Part shown: piece after piece, positions 1-8,202 of the stretch
Numbering within the stretch: position 1 is the stretch's first letter
How the letters are laid out: each line of letters begins with the position of its first letter
DNA from: Cristatella mucedo
Lineage: Eukaryota > Bryozoa > Phylactolaemata > Cristatellidae
Direction: 5' to 3'
DNA length: 64,000 bases
Assembly: GCA_009760855.2 (NCBI GenBank)
Contig: WPIO01000069.1
Span: 236,001 to 300,000, forward strand
The notes under the pieces: generated by a model
The model's input: only the letters and a program-made list of their open reading frames with translations
What the model was told of the DNA's origin: nothing
Databases searched by the model: none
Made by a program: the position numbers and the translations under genes

Positions 1-374
1 GTCGGCCTGACGGCAGGGTCTGAGCCGAACGGCCTCAACAAAGCAGGGTCAGCCTCTGCTCGTCGACGGATCCGTTTGCGAACCACAGCCACTTCATATT
101 CACCGGTCTCGGCCTGTCGTTCCGGGCGCGGCTCTTTGCCTTCCGCGCCCACCTGGACGTGCTTCCAGTCCGTTCGGCGATCTCAAGCTATCTTTTAAGT
201 GCGAAACCCAGCTGCCTGGTGTGCGGCTACTCGCAACAGTCAGCATGCCGCGTGCTGAGCCACTGAAGGTGTATGTTACATGCCGCCACTACTCGCCATG
301 ACACCGACCTAGCAGCCTGATTGCCGCTCTACCTGAGCGCCTGAGAGACTTTGTGTCCGCCGGGCAATGCCACC
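1..374 (+). mobile_element. R2-like (REL-endonuclease) LINE, part left of nested LTR element
   Basis: C-terminal coding part of a non-LTR retrotransposon of the R2-like type with a restriction-like endonuclease. Seen: a CxxC knuckle-like stretch (CLVCG then RVLSH) at about 202-265, then ALPERLRDFVSAGQCH just before base 374, which matches ALPECLREFVLVGRSH in the minus-strand copy near 19.8 kb. The reading frame has stops and shifts, so the copy is dead. It begins outside the window and resumes after base 4921. The clade within the R2-like group (R2, NeSL, R4) cannot be settled by eye. Confidence 0.7.
370..374. repeat. Target-site duplication, left (CCACC)
   Basis: The five bases CCACC directly precede the 5' LTR and recur directly after the 3' LTR at 4922-4926. 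A 5-bp duplication fits LTR-retrotransposon integration and shows that the two LTRs belong to one insertion. Confidence 0.85.
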
Positions 375-787
375 TGTAGTTCGTATGTATGTATCGTATG
401 CAGGCTCCTCTGATAAGCTACTGGTGAGCTGTTAGAAGCACCACCGAGAGGGGCCGGTGCACAGCTGTGGTCCGCCTGTGATGTGGTATGGACGCAGGCC
501 GGTAACCAGCTGGTGGCCAGATGGTGGATTCACCATCAGGGTCGGCCAGTGCACTGCTGTGGTCCGTCTTTGATGTGGCATGGACCAGCTGGTGGCCAGA
601 TGGTGGATTCACCATCAGGGTCGGCCGGTGCACAGTTGCGGTCGATGAGTCATCGGAGTCGACCAGTGGAGGGCAGTTGTGTGAGGGCAGGGGCTGAGGG
701 AAGCCGTGCGCTCTTGGGCTCCGTGTGCTGGTAATAAACTGTCAGTGTTGGGCATCGGCTGGCTCTCTGCTGTGCAACCAAACTACA
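375..787 (+). repeat. 5' LTR (413 bp)
   Basis: Starts TGTAGT and ends ACTACA, a perfect 6-bp terminal inverted repeat. Contains AATAAA at 733-738 as a candidate polyadenylation signal. It holds a perfect 43-bp direct repeat (505-547 and 584-626). Each repeat includes the palindrome ATGGTGGATTCACCAT, and the motif TGTGGTCC or TGCGGTC recurs nearby. Matches 4509-4921 at 409 of 413 positions. Confidence 0.95.
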
Positions 788-828
788 AGCTATTTCTCTG
801 CGGGAGCGACTGTGTGGTCCGTATAAAG

Positions 829-1560
829 ATGAGTCTGAAAGTACAACTGATGGAAGGAAAAATTTCGCAATTTGACGGCAGCGGAGACTTCGCTGAATGG
901 ATAAATCGGTTCGAAAGATTGGCCAAGATGCAAGGGGTTGATGAATTGCAAAATTTCATGCCGCTATTCCTTACACGTGTGGCATACGCTGTATACGATG
1001 GCGTCCCCGAGGCAGCTAAGGAAGACTACGCCACAGTAAGAAAAGCGCTGCTGGCAGCATTCTCGCCGAATCGCTTCGATGCCTACGAGGAATTCGCCTC
1101 GCGTCGCCTTGCTGAAGGTGAAAATGTGGATGGCATTTGGGCGGACTTGAATCGATTGGCTAGGCTGGTGGCCGGTGATTTTGTCAAATGCGCCTTTGTT
1201 GCTGGGCTGCCGGAGGCCGCAAAGAGGCACCTCCAAGCCTCATGCAACCTCGCGGAAATGCCTGCGGATGTTCTTGTCGAGAAGGCTCGGGTCATAGTGA
1301 AGGCAAGCGTCAGCATTCCGAAGGCGGCAGAAAGTTGCTTCGCATCCGGTTCTCGTTCGGGATGGCCTCCCCAGGCACCGAATAACAGAGATGTTGTGTG
1401 TTTCCAATGCAAGGCGATCGCGCACTTACGCCGTGATTGTCCTTCTAAAGCGGCGCGCCGTGGTCGCGGGAGGCACTGTTACGTCTGTGGGAGCATTCAA
1501 CATCTCGCTGCTAACTGCTCGGATCGGGCCGTCGTACCAAACTGGCCAAAAAACGAGTAG
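829..1560 (+). CDS. gag: Gag nucleocapsid polyprotein of the LTR element
   Basis: Intact 243-residue frame. It would form the virus-like particle and bind the element RNA. Two CCHC zinc knuckles are visible, both C-x2-C-x4-H-x4-C: residues 191-204 (CFQCKAIAHLRRDC) and 217-230 (CYVCGSIQHLAANC). The N-terminal half has the W, F and L spacing of a retrotransposon capsid region (SGDFAEWINRFERL, residues 18-32). The start at 829 is chosen as the first ATG inside the internal region; the frame is open back to 706 inside the LTR. The last codons overlap the slippery heptamer that leads into pol in the -1 frame. Confidence 0.9.
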   Translation: MSLKVQLMEGKISQFDGSGDFAEWINRFERLAKMQGVDELQNFMPLFLTRVAYAVYDGVPEAAKEDYATVRKALLAAFSPNRFDAYEEFASRRLAEGENVDGIWADLNRLARLVAGDFVKCAFVAGLPEAAKRHLQASCNLAEMPADVLVEKARVIVKASVSIPKAAESCFASGSRSGWPPQAPNNRDVVCFQCKAIAHLRRDCPSKAARRGRGRHCYVCGSIQHLAANCSDRAVVPNWPKNE

Positions 1561-1608
1561 GGGAGAGCACGCATTACTGTGCCGGTGCTTTTCCCTCCGT
1601 TATGGCGC
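1548..1608 (+). promoter_or_regulatory. Programmed -1 ribosomal frameshift signal (gag to pol)
   Basis: The heptamer A AAA AAC at 1548-1554 is in the correct register of the gag frame (codons AAA at 1549 and AAC at 1552), four bases before the gag stop at 1558-1560. After a 5-nt spacer an 11-bp stem can form: GGGGAGAGCAC (1560-1570) with GTGCTTTTCCC (1585-1595), including two G-T wobbles and a 14-nt loop. Loop bases GTGCC (1579-1583) could pair with GGCGC (1604-1608) to make a pseudoknot. Pol lies exactly in the -1 frame, which is open from 1515. Slip site and frame relation are seen; the pseudoknot is inference. Confidence 0.85.
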
Positions 1609-3422
1609 GCCTTCCTTCGGTACGTGTCCTCATCGAAAACTCCGAGGCGTCTGCGCTCGTGGATACTGGGTGCTCGAGGTCCATCCTTTCGGCGACGCTT
1701 GCGGACCCTGCGAGGGTGAGGCGAGCGTGCGAGGAAGTCGTGATGATGAATGGAGCCACGGCTGTCTGCAAGTCCACGTGCGTCGCTACGGTATCCCTCT
1801 GCGGACGAACCATAGTGCTGGACTGCCTTGTGTCAGATGTTCTTCCTGGTTTCGGGTTACTACTCGGTATGGATGCCATTGAACTCCTAGGCGGCATGAT
1901 TATCGGTCCTTCCGCTGGTCAAGTTGAGTTCATGTGCCAAAGGGGAGTTACAGAGCCAGCACACCGTCCCGAGGCAGCAGTAGTGGCGTCTCCTAGTGTC
2001 AAACGTGCTGTAGTATCGTCGGCCGCTGACGTACTGATTGATGACAAGGACTTCAAGGCAGTATTCCATCAGGGGCGCTGGTCAGTCAAGTGGGAGTGGA
2101 CGAATCGTTGTGTCGTCCCCCAATTGACGAACCATATCGCTTCATATCATGTGGGAGAGGAAATTCGTGCCGATTACGAAAAGGAGGTGGAAGAGTGGAT
2201 CAAGGAAGGCTGGTTGCAGCCGTTCGCTGGTCATTGTGGTGGCCTGATCCCTCTAATGGCCGTCGTACAGGCAAGTAAGGGCAAAGTGAGGCCCGTGATG
2301 GACTACCGAGAACTTAATCAGTTTATATCGAGTCACACTGCTGGTGGCGATGTGTGTAGCACTAAGCTCAGAGCGTGGCGACGGCTGGGCGAGAGCGTGA
2401 GCATAATTGACCTGCGAAAAGCATACTTGCGGGTGCATGTTGATCAAGCTCTCTGGCAATATCAGGTCGTGGAGTACAAAGGCCGTCGGTACGGCCTCAC
2501 ACGACTAGGTTTCGGACTTAATGTCGCCCCGAAAATAATGACCGCGATTTTGACAAAGGTCTTGTCCATGGATGAGCGAGTTCATGCTGGTACCGATTCG
2601 TTTGTCGACGATATTGTTGTCAATAACAGCGTCGTCTCGAATGGTGAGGTAATCGACTTGCTACGAACATTTGGTTTGGAGGCTAAGCCGCCAGAAAGCC
2701 TCGCTGGCGGAAGGGTCCTTGGCCTTCGAGTATGCAGGCCAAAGGAAGGTGAGGAGCTTCGTTGGCGCCGTGATAACGTGGTGAGCGCATTGCCTAACGC
2801 CCCATCGCGACGCCAGCTGTTTTCGTGGTGCGGGCAGCTGGTCGGGCATTTCCCAATCGCAGGCTGGCTTCGCCCGGCCTGCAGTTACCTAAAGCGAGCT
2901 GCTGGCGATGTCGGTTGGGACTCAGTCGTTGGTGAAAATGTCATAGCCATGGCGGGTGAGTTGATGCAGCGAATGCATACCAACGATCCAGTTTCAGGCA
3001 TTTGGAATGTGCCGAATCTGGATAGTGGCATCCTCTGGTGTGATGCCTGCAGCCTTGCTATCGGCACATGCCTGGATATAGGAGAAAGAATCGTCGAGGA
3101 TGCCTCCTGGCTGCGAAAAGCTGACGACGTAGCCCACATCAATCTTGCGGAGCTGGAGGCTATCATCAAGGGCCTCAATCTGGCCATTGCTTGGTCATTA
3201 CGGCAGGTGGAGATTCGGACAGATTCAGCAACTGTTCACGGATGGCTACAGTCACTGCTGGTTGGAGATAAGCCTGTACGAGCCCACGGCATGGGAGAGG
3301 CGCTTATTAAACGCAGGCTAGCACTGATAGCCGACACGGTGTCAGAGTGTGGACTGAAGGCTTCCATAGTCCTAGTGCGATCATCCAACAATAAAGCCGA
3401 CCAGCTGACCCGCGTCTCTTAG
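1554..3422 (+). CDS. pol: Pol, first part: protease, reverse transcriptase, RNase H
   Basis: Entered by -1 slippage at 1554; the first ATG in this frame is at 1602 (residue numbers count from there). Aspartic protease active site VDTG at residues 20-23. Reverse transcriptase: RPVMDYRELNQ (230-240), first catalytic Asp D270 in SIIDLRKAY, and FVDD box at 334-337. RNase H with a full acidic set: D481 (WCDACS), E517 (INLAELEA), D541 (RTDSATVHGW) and D600 (NNKADQLTRV). The frame ends in TAG at 3420-3422 directly after the RNase H motif. The integrase continues in the same frame, so this stop is a lesion and not the natural end of pol. Confidence 0.9.
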   Translation, partial: RVGESTHYCAGAFPSVMARLPSVRVLIENSEASALVDTGCSRSILSATLADPARVRRACEEVVMMNGATAVCKSTCVATVSLCGRTIVLDCLVSDVLPGFGLLLGMDAIELLGGMIIGPSAGQVEFMCQRGVTEPAHRPEAAVVASPSVKRAVVSSAADVLIDDKDFKAVFHQGRWSVKWEWTNRCVVPQLTNHIASYHVGEEIRADYEKEVEEWIKEGWLQPFAGHCGGLIPLMAVVQASKGKVRPVMDYRELNQFISSHTAGGDVCSTKLRAWRRLGESVSIIDLRKAYLRVHVDQALWQYQVVEYKGRRYGLTRLGFGLNVAPKIMTAILTKVLSMDERVHAGTDSFVDDIVVNNSVVSNGEVIDLLRTFGLEAKPPESLAGGRVLGLRVCRPKEGEELRWRRDNVVSALPNAPSRRQLFSWCGQLVGHFPIAGWLRPACSYLKRAAGDVGWDSVVGENVIAMAGELMQRMHTNDPVSGIWNVPNLDSGILWCDACSLAIGTCLDIGERIVEDASWLRKADDVAHINLAELEAIIKGLNLAIAWSLRQVEIRTDSATVHGWLQSLLVGDKPVRAHGMGEALIKRRLALIADTVSECGLKASIVLVRSSNNKADQLTRVS

Positions 3423-4430
3423 AAATGGAAGAGGGCGAATGTATGCTGTCTCGCTGTTCCAGAGCAGGCGTCTTCGCCGGCGGTCGGCATCGACAAAAAG
3501 AGTTTCCACAGCCTTCACCACTTTGGAGTTGACAGGACACTGTACCTTGCCAGAATGTGCCACCCGAAAGCTACTATCCGGCGGAAGGACGTCGAAGCCG
3601 TCGTGAAGGCTTGCTCTCGTTGCAAGTCGATCGATCCTGCACCAGTCGCATGGAGTGCAGGTGTGCTGGATGTAAGCGAGAATTGGCAGCGCCTGGCCTG
3701 CGACGTAACGCATTTCAAGGGCCAAAAATATCTGACCGTGGTAGATTGTGGACCAAGCCGTTTCGCTATTTGGAGGCGAATACCCGACGAGGGAGAAAAC
3801 TCTTTGGTGCAAAATCTGGGCGAAATTTGTAGGGAGCGTGGCCCTCCGCAGCAGCTGCTCATGAACAACGGTGCGAGCTTTCGCTCAACAGCTCTTTGCA
3901 GTCTTTGCGACTGTTGGGGCGTGGAGCCCATATACCGTTGCGCCTATAAAACCTCCGGCAACGGCATCGTTGAGCGAAACCACAGGACCATCAAGGGAAT
4001 GGCGGCTCGCACGGGCAAGAACGTCCTGATGATGGTGTATTGGTACAAAATCTCGCCAACAGCCGGGTTGCATGAGGAATCGGTGCCCTGCAGAAGGCTG
4101 TTCTCCTATGAGTGGAAAAGCCCCCTCTTCAGAGCACAGACAGATCAGGGCCCGAGGACTGCCCAATATGCTGTCGGCCAGCGAGTCTTTGTGAAGCCTG
4201 CCGGCGCTCGTTGTACGACCGAGTGGCCCGAGGACACGGTAACAAGTGAGGGGCAGGGTGTGGGAATCGAGATCGATGGTGTGCGTCGCCACGTGTCCGA
4301 CTTGCGCCTCGTACCAGGGCAGGAAGAGGAGCCCCCTGCACCTGAAGGGGACAGAGCTGAACCAGTGCAGCGGCCCAGGCGCGCTGTGACACTTCCCCGC
4401 CGGTACGACGACTATGTTCTGACCGGATAG
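3423..4430 (+). pseudogene. pol: Pol, second part: integrase cut off by in-frame TAG, catalytic Asp to Asn
   Basis: Same frame as the upstream pol segment, 335 codons, separated from it only by the TAG at 3420-3422. Zinc-binding HHCC: His residues in FHSLHHFGVD (about 3507-3521), cysteines in ACSRC (about 3612-3623). Core domain: first Asp in ACDVTHF (codon 3702-3704) and Glu in GIVERNH (codon 3972-3974). The second acidic site is Asn (codon AAC 3864-3866, in MNNGASFR). It sits exactly 35 residues before the Glu, as expected for a D,D35E integrase. The C-terminal part has a DGVRRHVSDLRL stretch like a GPY/F-type module; no chromodomain is seen. Both lesions are likely inactivating. Confidence 0.88.
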
Positions 4431-4508
4431 ACTTGCTCATTGCTGCTCTGTACCTTGCAGCTACATGTGTTGGTGCTGCAGACTTGTGACCGTAAGGTCA
4501 AGAGAGCG

Positions 4509-4921
4509 TGTAGTTCGTATGTATGTATCGTATGCAGGCTCCTCTGATAAGCTACTGGTGAGCTGTTAGAAGCACCACCGAGAGGGGCCGGTGCACAGCT
4601 GTGGTCCACCTGTGATGTGGTATGGACGCAGGCCGGTAACCAGCTGGTGGCCAGATGGTGGATTCACCATCAGGGTCGGCCAGTGCACTGCTGTGGTCCG
4701 TCTTTGATGTGGCATGGACCAGCTGGTGGCCAGATGGTGGATTCACCATCAGGGTCGGCCGGTGCACAGTTGCGGTCGATGAGTCATCGGAGTCGACCAG
4801 TGGAGGGCAGTTGTGTGAGGGCAGGGGCTGAGGGAAGCCGTGCGCTCTTGGGCTCCGTGTGCTGGGAATAAACTGTCGGTGTTGGGCATCGGCTGGCTCT
4901 CTGCTGTGCAACTAAACTACA
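4509..4921 (+). repeat. 3' LTR (413 bp)
   Basis: Same boundaries, internal 43-bp duplication and AATAAA (4867-4872) as the 5' LTR. It differs at four substitutions, without indels. Followed by the CCACC target duplication. Confidence 0.95.
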
Positions 4922-4926
4922 CCACC
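4922..4926. repeat. Target-site duplication, right (CCACC)
   Basis: Copy of bases 370-374. Removing the LTR element and one CCACC would leave the R2-like frame uninterrupted at this point. Confidence 0.85.
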
Positions 4927-5560
4927 CAGCCACTGGCGGGCCGTCCCTCAAGGCGGACCTCAACATAGACAACGGCTCGGAGGCTGTCATCGTCAATGTC
5001 ACTATCCCGTTTGACAACAACGCCGACACGCTCTGTGTCGCGGCCCGGGCGAAAGTGGAAAAGTACGTGGGCATCGAAAACGTCGTGCTGTCAAGCGGCC
5101 ACAGGTCAGCGGCGGTCAGGTGGTTTGTCGTCGGGGCCCTCGGCAGTTGGTTCATGACACGAAGACTGCCTCGGTGATCTCAGCATTCCGAAGTGCAAGC
5201 GTGCGGCACTACGTTGGCTCTGCATGTCGGACGCTATATGTGGGTTCGAGACCGTGTGGACCCGGTTCCAAAGCCGCGATTCGCGGGTTTTTCCAGCGAC
5301 TCCGGCCGGTCAGGGTACGCCGGCATAGTTTTAATTGAATATTCAAGTTCCTAATTAATCATTCAATTCGGTACAGAGGCGACCGCGATCATGACGACGG
5401 TGCCTCCAGGACAAAGCCTGACCATTGGACGTCGGTCGGGCTGACGCCTGTGATTGCCCCAAAAAGGGGCAACTTGGGTGCATAATTTATGCGTGTGGGG
5501 GTCTGAGTTCACTCTAACTCATGTATCTGTAAATTAAAATAAACTACGCACACAAACTGT
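4927..5560 (+). mobile_element. R2-like LINE, part right of nested LTR element, with 3' UTR
   Basis: Continues the REL-endonuclease domain: KADLNIDNG and VTIPFDNNADTL (about 4952-5032), then FVVGALGSWF (5123-5152). These match KPELIIQ, VDFSVPFNNDADAL and related motifs of the minus-strand copies at 17.9-18.5 and 19.2-22 kb. The coding part fades after about 5330. The 3' UTR (about 5400-5555) is clearly the same as the reverse complement of 19150-19290, including a hairpin. The 3' end is set near 5560, where the similarity stops. There is no long poly(A). Confidence 0.75.
5454..5472 (+). other. Conserved 3'-UTR hairpin of the R2-like LINE
   Basis: Perfect inverted repeat TTGCCCC-AAAAA-GGGGCAA. 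The minus-strand copy has the same hairpin at 19241-19257 with a different loop. It may be recognised by the element's reverse transcriptase during target-primed reverse transcription; that role is inferred from R2 biology. Confidence 0.6.
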
Positions 5561-6035
5561 GCCTACGAAGGACTGCGTTGTCGTCTTGGTTGCTTGCGTC
5601 GGTGGCATCATGGTGGTAATGCGAGTGCGTACGCAGCAAAGGTCGTAACGGATGGCTTGCAACGACTGTGGCTGGGAGTGCTGGCGATGGAGAAGTGTAC
5701 ATGGAAGGCAATTTGTCGTGCATTATTCGCTGCAAAGAAGACGCAAGGTCGAGCAATGCGTTGGAAAGGTACGACACGGGGAATTGGAGCGAGAGGCGGA
5801 GGAAGCTCAGTTGAAATACAGGCTCCTCCGGCAGAGGTGCTTCGAGCGAAAGTCGACGTGCCTAGTGGGTCGCTCCACTAAGTTTTGGTCCTACTTCGCA
5901 GTGTATTACAGGTGCCGGTATGAACTAGCATTTGCAAAGCCCTTTGCCGTCTCCTCTCGGGTCACCCTCTGAGGGATTGCTCTGGGATATAACGTTGGGG
6001 TAACCCAGTGTGAGGATTATGAAGGTCCAACCATA
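5561..6035. other. No recognised gene
   Basis: Open segments exist on the plus strand (5594-5881 and 5652-5972) but show no family motif, no repeat match inside the window and no clear splice pattern. Left unclassified. Confidence 0.4.
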
Positions 6036-6253
6036 TTAGGGCATGCTGCCACTAACCACATTTGCATGCTGACCCTGTGCATGTAACCCCTAACCATATT
6101 ATTCATTTTGTTTGTTTTTCAAGCATGATTTTACTTACTATTCTATTGCATATCACTTTGAATCAAATGTAAAGCGCCTAGAAAGAAATTAAGTTCTCTG
6201 AGGGCGCTTTATGAAGTGCAATATTATTATTGTTATTATTATTATTATTATTA
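6036..6253 (+). mobile_element. CR1/L2-like LINE family A, 3'-end fragment
   Basis: Matches the 3' UTR of family A as seen at 16.9-17.15 kb and 44.2-44.4 kb (ATGCTGCCACTAACCACATT, later AAGCGCC...GGCGCTTTA) and ends in an ATT-rich simple tail. Coding sequence is absent, so this is a strongly 5'-truncated copy. Confidence 0.85.
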
Positions 6254-6259
6254 GGGGAG

Positions 6260-7480
6260 TGCAATATTCCTAGAGATGAGGTACCGTGTGTGTTTTGGAG
6301 GTTCGTGGTGAAGGCGGATGAGGATGAACTAACGCAGGGGCAGCTGGGAAGCACATCCGGATCTAAAAGTTATGGTTCCGTGAGTGATTGCTTGCAAGAT
6401 GGGGACGGTGGAGAATCTAGGGCATAGGTGCACAGGCTGGGGGTGCAGGTCCAGCGGCCTGGGTGGAGACGGGTGTTCTTGGGGAAGGGCTAAACTAAGG
6501 TAGTTTATAAGTGAGAGTCATGACTACACTTTCTTCACTCCTCTTCTCGCTCTCGAATCACCTGTGGTGAATTTGGCGGCATGCAGCTTCTTAGCCACTA
6601 GAGTTTTGTCATAGAGTCTGCGAGTTTGTCGGGGAATGGGGAGAGCGACTGGAAGCCGGAAAGACAGAATGATATGGGTTAGCGAGGGTGGCCTGGGGGC
6701 CGCGTGTGTGGGTGTGGAGGAAGTAGGCGCGAACGTTGGGGTCGTTCGTAACGAAGCGACCCGGCGAGGATTCTAGAGTCCCTAGGGCTAGCTGCTTATG
6801 CTGGCTGAACAGATAGGTGCTTCTCGGCAGCGCTGGTGCCGAAGAAGAGAGTAGCGAGCGCTCGGGGGTGTGTGCCGACACCATCGCCGTACCGGGCACC
6901 GCCGGGCCGTTGGCGTCGCTCGAGAAGCCGGCGGAGAACCGAGAAATCAATCTCGTGCGCCAGCTCACCTGGTAGTGACTGCAGGCTTGACTGAGGCTCG
7001 GTGCTGGGTGTGCAGCCGGAGGTGGCGTCTCCCTCGTCGGGGACGCGGCCCCAGCTGGGCGTTGAGAGAAAGGGAAGGCGACTTTCGCCGGCGGCAACTG
7101 GGGCGGGAAGCCGGCCGAGAGTAGACATGCCTCGGGCTTCGTGACGTGAGAAGGGGCGGCACAGTCACCTGTGAACCGGCCCGAAATGCCAAACCTCACC
7201 CAGTGCTGTGAAAGGCCACACCTCAACCAGTGCTGTGAAAGGCCACACCTAACCCAGTGCTGCAGAGCGGCACAGGCCGCAGTGGGCAGGGCACCTGGCG
7301 TAGGCGTGTTAGGCCGAGCAACTGTTCGTGCACCACATGGGTTGGCCCGGGTAGCTCACCCGACAACCTCTGCCGTAGATAGACAGTACCGGGGGTAAGG
7401 TCTGGCCCACCAATAACACTCACTAGCTACCAGCCGGTTAAATACTGCTCACTGGCGATGAGCTGGATAATGCCAGCCGT
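6260..7480. repeat. Unclassified GC-rich dispersed repeat X, copy 1
   Basis: Left part (about 6262-6738) and right part (about 7130-7480) align with 22355-23180 over several hundred bases, for example GGCAGGGCACCTGGCG and CATGGGTTGGCCCGGGTAG in both. Copy 1 has about 390 extra GC-rich bases (about 6739-7130) that copy 2 lacks. The 205-codon minus-strand frame at 6609-7226 shows no known domain. Could be an undescribed non-coding transposon or a segment of a larger element. Confidence 0.6.
7189..7269. repeat. 27-bp tandem repeat, three units
   Basis: Units 7189-7215, 7216-7242 and 7243-7269 share AACCTCACCCAGTGCTGTG-like sequence. Copy 2 of repeat X has only one diverged unit at the matching place, so the triplication happened in copy 1. 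Confidence 0.8.
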
Positions 7481-8202
7481 CAGCAAGCTCTAAATAGCGA
7501 GAAACCAAAATCTGGCCCAAACCAACCAGTCCTCGATCGGCTCCAGGTCAGCACTGCAACTAATTACAGGATCGCAGGACACATTCTGAGTTTATGCCAA
7601 AAAGAATCGTAAAATCGTATAAAGACAGTTCGTATCGGATTATAGTCTATTTTACTAAACTTGGCTTTCTGAGTAAATTGTCTAGTAAGTGAAATAGTGG
7701 TATTTCAGCGATATAAATTCTCTACGGGTGTCAGGCTAAGAAAGCCAGAATGCCGGTATTTCGTGGTGACGAGTTCCTACAAGGGTGCAGCTGTCTCTAG
7801 CAACTAACATTCTTGTTTATTAGCATATGTGAAGACGATAGAAAGCGATTTAGTTCTCCTAAGTTGCTTTAACTCACATTTTTTTATAGTATCACTTTTC
7901 TCAGTATATGTTGATGATCTTTCTTGCATATATAATATGCTGTATATTTAGCCATTTATTAGTTAATTATAAAGACAATCTAAAAAAATGGTTTGGTTTC
8001 GCTCGGTTAGGCTCATTCTCTTAACTTAATGCTCACTCTAAGCGTCAGCTAGGGTACACTTCCTTCACAAAATCATTTGGCTCTAGCGCCATTCAAGCAT
8101 CGCGAAGCTCGCCGTCCATCAGCTGTTCGCTCAGCTCTGCTGCTGAGAGAGCAATTTAACCTCACGATCAAATCGCTCAACTAAAAGGGATTTCGGGTTT
8201 TG
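7481..8202. other. AT-rich stretch without recognised feature
   Basis: No long frame, no repeat matching other parts of the window and no RNA gene recognised. Confidence 0.5.

Larger units (their letters stand above)
375..4921 (+). mobile_element. Ty3/Gypsy-like LTR retrotransposon, 4547 bp, recent insertion
   Basis: Complete element: two 413-bp LTRs (TGTAGT...ACTACA ends), gag, a -1 frameshift site and pol in the order protease, reverse transcriptase, RNase H, integrase. RT before integrase excludes Copia; Ty3/Gypsy fits better than BEL by RT and integrase motifs, but this was not tested. The LTRs differ at only four positions (474/4608, 732/4866, 744/4878, 779/4913), so the insertion is young. 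No obvious TGG-type primer binding site follows the 5' LTR. The stretch before the 3' LTR (about 4493-4508) is only modestly purine-rich. No env is present. It is nested inside an R2-like LINE. Pol carries one in-frame stop and one lost catalytic residue, so this copy could not move by itself. Confidence 0.93.

Noticed and set aside
1391-1882. 163-codon plus frame overlapping gag and pol, and antisense frames within the LTR element
   Set aside because: No motifs; explained by the composition of gag and pol in other frames.
6609-7226. 205-codon minus-strand frame
   Set aside because: Lies inside GC-rich repeat X, is not kept in the second copy and has no motif.
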